NCBI RefSeq assembly: GCF_000737535.1
Contig: NZ_CP006269.1
Span: 682,001-746,000 of the forward strand
Direction: 5' to 3'
Length of the DNA: 64,000 nt
From: Synechococcus sp. KORDI-100
GTDB taxonomy: Bacteria; Cyanobacteriota; Cyanobacteriia; PCC-6307; Cyanobiaceae
A program made the translations under genes and the position numbers. Each line of letters starts with the position of its first letter. The stretch's first letter is position 1. Under the pieces are notes generated by a model. That model worked only from the letters and a program-made list of their open reading frames with translations, searched no databases and was not told where the DNA came from. Positions 57,979-64,000 of the stretch are shown one piece after another.

Positions 57979-58755
57979 TTACGCGGAGGCTTTCACATTC
58001 AGATCTGCCCATCGTTCAAAAAGATGATCGGCGCTTGGCAGGTGTGGGGGCACGGCCCAGCCGCCACGGAAACCGAGCACAACGCCGATGCCAGCCGCGG
58101 TGGCCATCGTCAGATCCGTTTCCGCATCGCCAATCAGGGCACAGTCCTTCGGTTGCAGATCACACTGCGCGCAGAGCGCCTGCACGGCGCCGGGATCAGG
58201 TTTCGACGGTGCGTCGTCGGCACTCCAGAGGCCGCTGATCCGCTTGTGCAGGTCGTGGTGAGACAAGAACTGATCAATCCCGTCCCTGGTGTCATTGCTG
58301 ATCACGGCCATCGTGACCGCTGCCTGATTAAGGGCTTCGATCAGGCCATCGACGCCTGGCAACAGCTCACTGATCGTCGGCAAGCCTGATGGAGATTGAT
58401 CGCTTGCGTCGAAACTGTCTGATGCGATCCGGCTGGCTTCCGGCCAGCTGCAACCCTGAAGACAGAGCACGGTTGCCATCGAGGTGAGATTGTCACGCCG
58501 TGCCGCAACAGCCAGGGTTCCCGCTGGATCGAGACCGTTGTCCCGTCGGCCGAACGCATCGCGCAGTTGTTGCCGCAAGGCATCTTCCGAGAGTGCTGCC
58601 CTCCCCAATGTTTTCCAGATCTGCAGTGCTTGCGAAATTCGATCGTCCGCAAGCTTCAGCAGGTGAGGCTCACTGCGCGAAAGGGTGCCGTCCTTATCGA
58701 ACAGCACCCCTTTCACCCGTCCGATGGGCTGACCCTTCAACAGCAGTTCAGCCAT
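57979..58755 (-). CDS. HAD-family phosphatase (phosphoglycolate phosphatase-like)
   Basis: 258 residues. HAD motifs I-IV are visible: FDKDGTLS, VISNDT, KPDPG and GDAETDLTMA, with a helical cap between I and II. Subfamily I HAD hydrolase; phosphoglycolate phosphatase is the usual label but the substrate is not proven. Starts 11 bases after rps1 ends. Confidence 0.85.
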   Translation of the reverse strand: MAELLLKGQPIGRVKGVLFDKDGTLSRSEPHLLKLADDRISQALQIWKTLGRAALSEDALRQQLRDAFGRRDNGLDPAGTLAVAARRDNLTSMATVLCLQGCSWPEASRIASDSFDASDQSPSGLPTISELLPGVDGLIEALNQAAVTMAVISNDTRDGIDQFLSHHDLHKRISGLWSADDAPSKPDPGAVQALCAQCDLQPKDCALIGDAETDLTMATAAGIGVVLGFRGGWAVPPHLPSADHLFERWADLNVKASA

Positions 58756-58766
58756 CGCTGGCTGTC

Positions 58767-59885
58767 TCAGACCATCATCACTCCAAGGCCTTCCTCGCCT
58801 TCCTCAGCCTGCTCCAGCAACATCTTCTTGTAGCGAGCGGCCATTTCCTCGGCGTTGTCGAAGACCTTCTGCGGATCGGTCAGCATGTCGCCCGGTTCGG
58901 GTTCCAGCGCTTTGGTGGAGAGCGAAATCCTTCCCCGTTCCGCATCGAGATCGATGATCATCACCTTCATCTGATCGTTGACGTTCAGCACCGAGTGCGG
59001 CGTTTCGATGTGTTCATGGCTGATCTCTGAAATGTGAAGCAGGCCGCTCACACCGCCGATATCAATGAAAGCGCCGTAGGGCTTGATGCCTCGAACGGTT
59101 CCGATGACCACTTCTCCCACCTCGAGGCGATTCATCTTGCGTTCGACCAGCGCCCTCCGATGGCTGAGCACCAGGCGATTGCGCTCCTCATCCACTTCCA
59201 GGAACTTCAGCGGCAGGAAGTCTGCAACCAGCTCTTCCTTCGGCTTGCGGGTGCTGATGTGAGAGCCGGGAATGAAGCCTCTCAGTCCTTCAACCCTCAC
59301 CAGTGCACCACCACGGTTGGTGGCAAAGACCTCTGAATAAATCGTGGCGTCTTCTTTCTGAAGTTGTCGGACCCGCTCCCAGGCGCGTTGGTATTCGATC
59401 CGGCGAACCGACAGGGCGAGTTGACCGTCCTCGTTCTCCTCACTCATGATGAAGAACTCACGGATTTCACCGGGCTGCAGGACGTCACCGAGCCCTTCGA
59501 CCCGGTTGATCGACACCTCCTGCAGTGGCATGAAAGCCGCGGTCTTGGCACCGATATCGATCATGGCGCCCTTGGATTCGAGGGCGAACACGGTGCCGTT
59601 AACGATGTCGCCTGGCTTGAAGTTGTAGTCGTACTTGCTTAGAAGAGCAGCAAATTCATCCAGGGTGAACCCGGCATCATCAAGGCTTCGGCTTGTGGCT
59701 CTGCTGCTTGGGTCATCCGCACTTGGGACGTCCTCAGGGATGCTCAGATCGTCCTCGCCGAATGCCTGTTCAGCGTCGTCGACGGCAGAGCTCTGATCCG
59801 CTGATGTCTCAGTGGTCACAGAGGCGTTTGTCGCTTCAGCTGCTGGAGTTTCCTGAACCTGCTCTTCGGTGGGCGTCGCGGACAT
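58767..59885 (-). CDS. rpsA: 30S ribosomal protein S1
   Basis: 372 residues. An acidic, Ser/Thr-rich N-terminal tail (1-70) precedes three S1 RNA-binding repeats (GDIVNGTVFALESKGAMIDIG, an AWERVRQLQK-containing second, and GEVVIGTVRGIKPYGAFIDIG). Three repeats is the cyanobacterial/chloroplast form, shorter than the six of E. coli. Downstream of nrdR. Confidence 0.97.
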   Translation of the reverse strand: MSATPTEEQVQETPAAEATNASVTTETSADQSSAVDDAEQAFGEDDLSIPEDVPSADDPSSRATSRSLDDAGFTLDEFAALLSKYDYNFKPGDIVNGTVFALESKGAMIDIGAKTAAFMPLQEVSINRVEGLGDVLQPGEIREFFIMSEENEDGQLALSVRRIEYQRAWERVRQLQKEDATIYSEVFATNRGGALVRVEGLRGFIPGSHISTRKPKEELVADFLPLKFLEVDEERNRLVLSHRRALVERKMNRLEVGEVVIGTVRGIKPYGAFIDIGGVSGLLHISEISHEHIETPHSVLNVNDQMKVMIIDLDAERGRISLSTKALEPEPGDMLTDPQKVFDNAEEMAARYKKMLLEQAEEGEEGLGVMMV

Positions 59886-59996
59886 GGGGGTATGGCGGTC
59901 TGCCTCGGGAGGGCAGTACGAGAATGTCCATGGTTCGCCCGCCGACGATCCACGGAGAATTCACGATCTTACAGACTGGACTTCAGCCTTCGGACG

Positions 59997-60473
59997 TCAG
60001 CCGACGGCCGCGAGGTGCGTCTCGTCCCGATTCATGGTTTCCAGAGTCGAAATGAAATCGCTGATGCCGCGGAACTGTCGATACACCGAGGCGAAACGGA
60101 TGTAGGCCACTTCACTCATCACCTTGAGCTGAGCCAGCACCAGTTCGCCAATCTCGGCGCTGCTGACATCCCGTCCGCTGCGTTGCTGCAGCTGCAGTTC
60201 CAGCTCTTCAACCATCGTTTCGAGCCGGGAAGCGTCGAGACCGGTTTTTTCACACGCTCTGTTCAGACCGTGCAGAAGCTTGCTGCGACTGAAGATCTCA
60301 CGGCTGCCATCGCGTTTGACAACGGTGATTGGAACGGTTTCCACCCGCTCGTAGGTGGTGAACCGGAACTCGCAGTTGAGACATTCTCGGCGTCGCCGCA
60401 CACTGCGACCGGAATCAGCTGCGCGTGATTCGAGCACACGACTATCGGTGTTCTGGCAGGAGGGGCACTGCAC
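59997..60473 (-). CDS. nrdR: Transcriptional repressor NrdR
   Basis: 158 residues from GTG. Zinc ribbon [15 protein letters not shown]...[18 protein letters not shown], then an ATP cone ([26 protein letters not shown]). Represses ribonucleotide reductase genes according to nucleotide state. The upstream open frame is not conserved. Confidence 0.96.
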   Translation of the reverse strand: MQCPSCQNTDSRVLESRAADSGRSVRRRRECLNCEFRFTTYERVETVPITVVKRDGSREIFSRSKLLHGLNRACEKTGLDASRLETMVEELELQLQQRSGRDVSSAEIGELVLAQLKVMSEVAYIRFASVYRQFRGISDFISTLETMNRDETHLAAVG

Positions 60474-60648
60474 GCCCTGTTCAACCTTGAAGGTGCACCA
60501 ACTGTAGACAGTGTTTTGAGTCTTGAGAAGGGCCTTCACGACATCAGTCTCAGCTTTGATTCGCCAGGATGCTTGCCGCTGTAATGAGACTGGCCGTTTC
60601 ACGGATCCAGATCGAGATCAGCCTGCGACGAGGTCTCGGCAGGAAATG

Positions 60649-60675
60649 AAAAAACCCTGCCGCGGCAGGGTTTTT
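60649..60675. terminator. Bidirectional terminator after psbT
   Basis: Palindrome CCCTGCCGCGGCAGGG (60655-60670) with A6 before and T5 after on the plus strand, so U-runs follow the hairpin in both directions. On the minus strand it lies just downstream of psbT. Confidence 0.93.
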
Positions 60676-60683
60676 GGGGACAC

Positions 60684-60779
60684 CTATTTACCGATCTTTG
60701 GAGGATCTCGGAAGGCGATTGCGAAAAACAAAGTCGCGATCGCGAAGGTGAGGATGAGGATGTAAGCGAAGCTTTCCAT
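60684..60779 (-). CDS. psbT: Photosystem II reaction centre protein T
   Basis: 31 residues, one membrane span: [20 protein letters not shown] then [11 protein letters not shown]. Sits at the PSII dimer interface. Follows psbB by 21 bases on the same strand, the conserved psbB-psbT order. Too short for routine ORF filters. Confidence 0.97.
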   Translation of the reverse strand: MESFAYILILTFAIATLFFAIAFRDPPKIGK

Positions 60780-60800
60780 CGGAAGACTCCTGTAGGGCGA

Positions 60801-62360
60801 TTATTTGAGTGGAGTTCCCGCGGGGGGAACGTAACCATCGGGAAGACGGCGGGTGGTTTGGTCACCGAGCTTGGCGAAGAGGCCGAACTCAACCTGATCG
60901 CCAAGATCGGGGTCAATACCCGCGAACACATCGCGATACAGGGTTCGGGCACCGTGCCAGATGTGTCCGAAGAAGAACAGCAATGCAAAGGTTGCGTGAC
61001 CGAAGGTGAACCAACCTCGGGGTGAACTCCTGAAGACACCGTCGGAGTTGTAAGTCTCTCTGTCGAAGTCGAAGGCCTCGCCGAGCTGAGATTTACGAGC
61101 CAGACGCTTCACGTCAGCTGGGTCGCTGAATGTTTGACCATCGAGGGCTCCTCCAAACACCTGAGCCGTCACACCCTGCTGCTCGAAGGAGTACTTCGCT
61201 TCAGCACGACGGAAGGGGATGTCGGCGCGGACAATTCCCTGCTCATCTTCGAGGACAACAGGGAAGTTTTCGAAGAAGTTCGGAAGACGACGAACCTGGA
61301 GCTCTCTGCCATCGCGATCTGTGAACACGATGTGACCAAGCCACGACGTGGGAAGGCCATCACCATTCACCATCGGTCCGACCCGGAACAGACCGCCCTT
61401 CGCAGGGCTGTTACCGACGTAGTCATAGAAGGCAAGTTTTTCAGGAATGGCTGCGTAGGCTTCCTCCCGTGTTGCTCCATCGTCCATCGCCGTTTGAACG
61501 CGACGGTTGATTTCGGTTTTGAAATAGCTCTGGTCCCACTGATAACGAGTCGGTCCGAACAGCTCAACCGGTGTGGCAGCGGAGCCGTACCACATGGTTC
61601 CAGCCACGATGAAGGCAGCGAAGAAAACAGCTGCGATGGCACTGGCCAGGACGGTTTCGATGTTTCCCATCCGGAGGGCTTTGTAGAGCCTCTCGGGGGG
61701 TCGGGTCGTGATGTGGAAGATTCCCGCGATGATTCCGACGATGCCTGCAGCGATGTGGTGGGCAACGATTCCTCCCGGATTAAAGGGGTTAAAACCCTCT
61801 GGTCCCCAAGCGGGTTGAACAGGTTCAAGATGTCCGGTGATTCCGTATGGGTCTGAGATCCACATCCCGGGACCGAAAACACCTGTGAGGTGGAAGGCTC
61901 CGAAGCCGAAGCATCCCAGGCCTGCAAGAAGGAGGTGAATCCCGAAAATCTTGGGAAGATCAAGGGCTGGCTCCCCGGTGCGCGGGTCCTGCCAGATTTC
62001 GAGATCCCAGTAGGTCCAGTGCCAGATCGCGGCCAGCATCAGAAGGCCACTGAAAATGATGTGGGCTGCTGCGACCCCTTCAAAGCTCCAGAAACCAGGA
62101 TCGACACCTGTTTCTCCTGTGATGCTCCAGCCGCCCCAGCTGCCTGTGACCCCGAGTCGGGACATGAAGGGCATGACGAACATCCCCTGACGCCACATCG
62201 GATTCAGAACCGGATCTGAGGGGTCAAAGATGGCAAGTTCGTAGAGGGCCATGGAGCCGGCCCAGCCGGCGACCAGGGCTGTATGCATGAGGTGCACGGC
62301 CAGAAGTCGGCCCGGATCGTTGATAACGACGGTGTGCACCCGATACCAGGGCAATCCCAT
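60801..62360 (-). CDS. psbB: Photosystem II CP47 chlorophyll protein
   Basis: 519 residues. Core antenna with six membrane helices binding chlorophyll; begins [20 protein letters not shown] and has the His-rich helices ([49 protein letters not shown]) and the large lumenal loop near 260-440. First gene of psbB-psbT, divergent from the ferredoxin gene; the 180-base gap contains the promoter. Confidence 0.98.
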   Translation of the reverse strand: MGLPWYRVHTVVINDPGRLLAVHLMHTALVAGWAGSMALYELAIFDPSDPVLNPMWRQGMFVMPFMSRLGVTGSWGGWSITGETGVDPGFWSFEGVAAAHIIFSGLLMLAAIWHWTYWDLEIWQDPRTGEPALDLPKIFGIHLLLAGLGCFGFGAFHLTGVFGPGMWISDPYGITGHLEPVQPAWGPEGFNPFNPGGIVAHHIAAGIVGIIAGIFHITTRPPERLYKALRMGNIETVLASAIAAVFFAAFIVAGTMWYGSAATPVELFGPTRYQWDQSYFKTEINRRVQTAMDDGATREEAYAAIPEKLAFYDYVGNSPAKGGLFRVGPMVNGDGLPTSWLGHIVFTDRDGRELQVRRLPNFFENFPVVLEDEQGIVRADIPFRRAEAKYSFEQQGVTAQVFGGALDGQTFSDPADVKRLARKSQLGEAFDFDRETYNSDGVFRSSPRGWFTFGHATFALLFFFGHIWHGARTLYRDVFAGIDPDLGDQVEFGLFAKLGDQTTRRLPDGYVPPAGTPLK

Positions 62361-62540
62361 GGGACAGGTTTGAGGAACAAGGCTGCATCGGCAGCCAGAC
62401 CAAGCGATGGTAAGGGTTATCAGCTGTGCTTCGTCGGCTTCGGTCGCGGGACGAAACGTGCCGTGACACGGATTTCAGAAGCCCCTTATTCACAAAACGC
62501 AATCCTTCCACTCATAGTGGTGCCCGTTTAACCGTCCTGC

Positions 62541-62984
62541 ATGCCCGTCATTCGATTCGTGCGCGAGGGTCGCGATGTTGAGTGCTACCCCGGAGAAAAT
62601 CTCAGAGACGTTGCACTGCGGGAAGGGATCGAGCTCTATGGCCTGAAGGGTCAGCTGGGCAACTGCGGGGGCTGCGGACAATGCATCACCTGTTTCGTGT
62701 CCGTGGTTGACGAGGAGAAAAACGATGCCCTGACCGCCCGAACCGTCGTTGAAGACAACAAGCTCCGCCGACGACCGCAGGACTGGCGTTTGGCTTGTCA
62801 GGCTCTCGTGGAGCGTTCGGTGCTGATCCTCACCCGCCCACAGGTGCGCCTCCCCAACGCGGAAGCCCGTTTGACAGCAGCACGCCAAGCAGCTCTTCCT
62901 GTGGGTCCGACAGCCTGGCCTGCCGCAGCCATTGAGGAGCAGGACGAGGATCCAGAAGCTGCTACCGCCGGTGAAGAGGACTGA
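62541..62984 (+). CDS. [2Fe-2S] ferredoxin, adrenodoxin-type spacing
   Basis: 147 residues. Cysteines at 42, 45, 48, 51 (NCGGCGQCITC) and 86 (LACQALVER). The set 42-48-51-86 gives C-x5-C-x2-C-x34-C, the ISC/adrenodoxin spacing, not the C-x4-C-x2-C of photosynthetic PetF; Cys45 is extra. A ~50-residue Ala/Glu-rich tail follows. Between psbB and psbM, the usual picocyanobacterial neighbourhood. Confidence 0.9.
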   Translation: MPVIRFVREGRDVECYPGENLRDVALREGIELYGLKGQLGNCGGCGQCITCFVSVVDEEKNDALTARTVVEDNKLRRRPQDWRLACQALVERSVLILTRPQVRLPNAEARLTAARQAALPVGPTAWPAAAIEEQDEDPEAATAGEED

Positions 62985-63043
62985 GCCCGGTGGGCTGATC
63001 GACACGTGTCGGTGATACCTTCGCGTGGCTCGTCCCAGCGGCC

Positions 63044-63151
63044 ATGGAAACCAACGATCTCGGATTCGTCGCCAGCCTTCTCTTCATCCTGGTTCCGGGG
63101 ATCTTTTTGCTGATTCTCTACATCCAGACCAACAGCAGAGAGCAGGGCTGA
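63044..63151 (+). CDS. psbM: Photosystem II reaction centre protein M
   Basis: 35 residues, single span: METNDLGFVASLLFILVPGI then FLLILYIQTNSREQG. A dimer-interface PSII subunit. Starts 59 bases after the ferredoxin stop. Confidence 0.97.
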   Translation: METNDLGFVASLLFILVPGIFLLILYIQTNSREQG

Positions 63152-63153
63152 GG

Positions 63154-64000
63154 TCAGTTCTGTTCAGCCTCACGGACCAGGAGAACAGGTGCAGGAGCAT
63201 GAACTCTGATGTAATCGCTCACTGAACCTCCCAGCAGCTTGTCCAGGTCGACGAGACCTCTGGCCACAAGCGGTCGACGGTCCTGAGAGGCGATCACAAC
63301 CAGATCCGCCTGGGTGTCCTGTGCTGCACGACAGACCTCGCGGCCGATATCGGCACCGGTTGCGTGAAAAGTTTTCAAGACGATGCCAAAACTTCGAGCC
63401 CGCTGCACGGCTGCGTCGAGAACCTCGTCCGCCTTGGTTCGTCCGCCGCGAGTCGGTGTGATGTCCTGACGGCTGACATGGACGCCGGTCAGGATTCCGC
63501 CGGGAATGTCCCGAACCAGTTCGCAGGCCACCCGCACGGCGTCGTCCCCAACACCAGTGCCGTCGACGGTGACCATCACCCGATTGACGTGGCGGACGTA
63601 GAGGTCATCACGCACCAGCAGCATCGGACGGGTGGACAGCTGAAACACGTACTGGCTGGTGCTGTTGGCGAGAATGGACTGAAGTCGTCCTAGTCCTCGC
63701 GAACCCATCACGATCAGGTCGCAGCTGAGCTCCTCAGCAACATTCAGGACGGTTTGCTTGGGATCGCCCTCGCGAACCAAGCTGTTCACCCCGTTCGGAT
63801 TCAGGGCCATCCTTTCGATAGCGCTATTCAGCAGCTGTTCAGCGTTGCTGCGGTGATCATCCGCCTGGGATTTGCTCTGTTCCTGAACGACATGCAGGAG
63901 ATTGACCTTGGCTCGCCCGAAACTCGGGATGTCCTGCAGCATCCGCACCATCTCCTCGACATGCCCTGTCCCTGAGTCGGCAACCAGCAGGTTTCTGAAC
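63154..64000 (-). CDS. Tandem universal stress protein (5' end at the window edge)
   Basis: About 281 residues in two UspA-like halves: the first contains DLIVMGSRGLGRLQSILANSTS (GxxG(9)G(S/T) ATP loop) and the second LVVIASQDRRPLV...LGGSVSDYI. The frame continues through FRNLLVADSGTGHVEE to the last base; the final window base fits the G of an ATG, so probably only two bases are missing. ATP-binding stress or signalling protein; no other role can be read. Confidence 0.88.
   Translation of the reverse strand, partial: FRNLLVADSGTGHVEEMVRMLQDIPSFGRAKVNLLHVVQEQSKSQADDHRSNAEQLLNSAIERMALNPNGVNSLVREGDPKQTVLNVAEELSCDLIVMGSRGLGRLQSILANSTSQYVFQLSTRPMLLVRDDLYVRHVNRVMVTVDGTGVGDDAVRVACELVRDIPGGILTGVHVSRQDITPTRGGRTKADEVLDAAVQRARSFGIVLKTFHATGADIGREVCRAAQDTQADLVVIASQDRRPLVARGLVDLDKLLGGSVSDYIRVHAPAPVLLVREAEQN

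Overview
This window looks like a chromosome segment of a marine picocyanobacterium of the Synechococcus type (subcluster 5.1, phycoerythrin-rich, pigment type 3). Evidence: genes for photosystem proteins (psaD, psbB, psbT, psbM), a complete phycobilisome rod locus with R-phycocyanin, phycoerythrin I and phycoerythrin II, GC-rich tightly packed housekeeping genes, and many 4-base start/stop overlaps (ATGA, GTGA, TTGA). No insertion sequence, prophage, CRISPR array or rRNA operon was seen.

Left flank (1-27.2 kb): housekeeping and photosynthesis genes. These include a partial JAMM peptidase with MoeB-rhodanese, a tandem-duplicated CobO-like ATPase, LarE, SpeD, RecF, tRNA-Arg, PEP carboxylase, cyanobacterial GshA, TrpE, PsaD, a degenerate sensor kinase, RodA, Mrp, HemF, a cell-wall amidase, a CCB2/CCB4-like protein, an RNase D-like exonuclease, an LpxB-related glycosyltransferase, tRNA-Cys, an aldo/keto reductase, PurM, an RlpA-like protein and a fused PanC-Cmk.

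Centre (27.2-52.6 kb): the rod locus. It carries structural subunits (rpcBA, cpeBA, mpeBA), linkers (mpeC, mpeD, mpeE, cpeC, cpeE, a rod-core cpcG), bilin synthesis (pebA, pebB) and the bilin lyase set: RpcG with its isomerase motif, CpeY, CpeZ, CpeF/MpeV, MpeY/MpeQ, CpeT, CpcT and two CpeS-family proteins. CpeR is the likely activator. PebA/PebB make phycoerythrobilin, the lyases attach it (some isomerising it to phycourobilin), and the linkers stack the discs. Interspersed are genes of unknown role: two Nif11-domain proteins, a phycobiliprotein-like protein that keeps the bilin cysteine, a pentapeptide-repeat protein, a coiled-coil protein, several unknowns and two very small ORFs. Many accessory genes here are clearly more AT-rich than the flanks.

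Right flank (52.7-64 kb): a TVP38-like membrane protein, tRNA-Phe, a ComF-like protein, a DUF2470 protein, an FGGY sugar kinase, MetK, a HAD phosphatase, ribosomal protein S1, NrdR, psbB-psbT, a [2Fe-2S] ferredoxin, psbM and a universal stress protein cut by the window edge.

The most interesting material is the unexplained part of the rod locus and three conserved genes that appear to use rare start codons (ATC, ATC, CTG).
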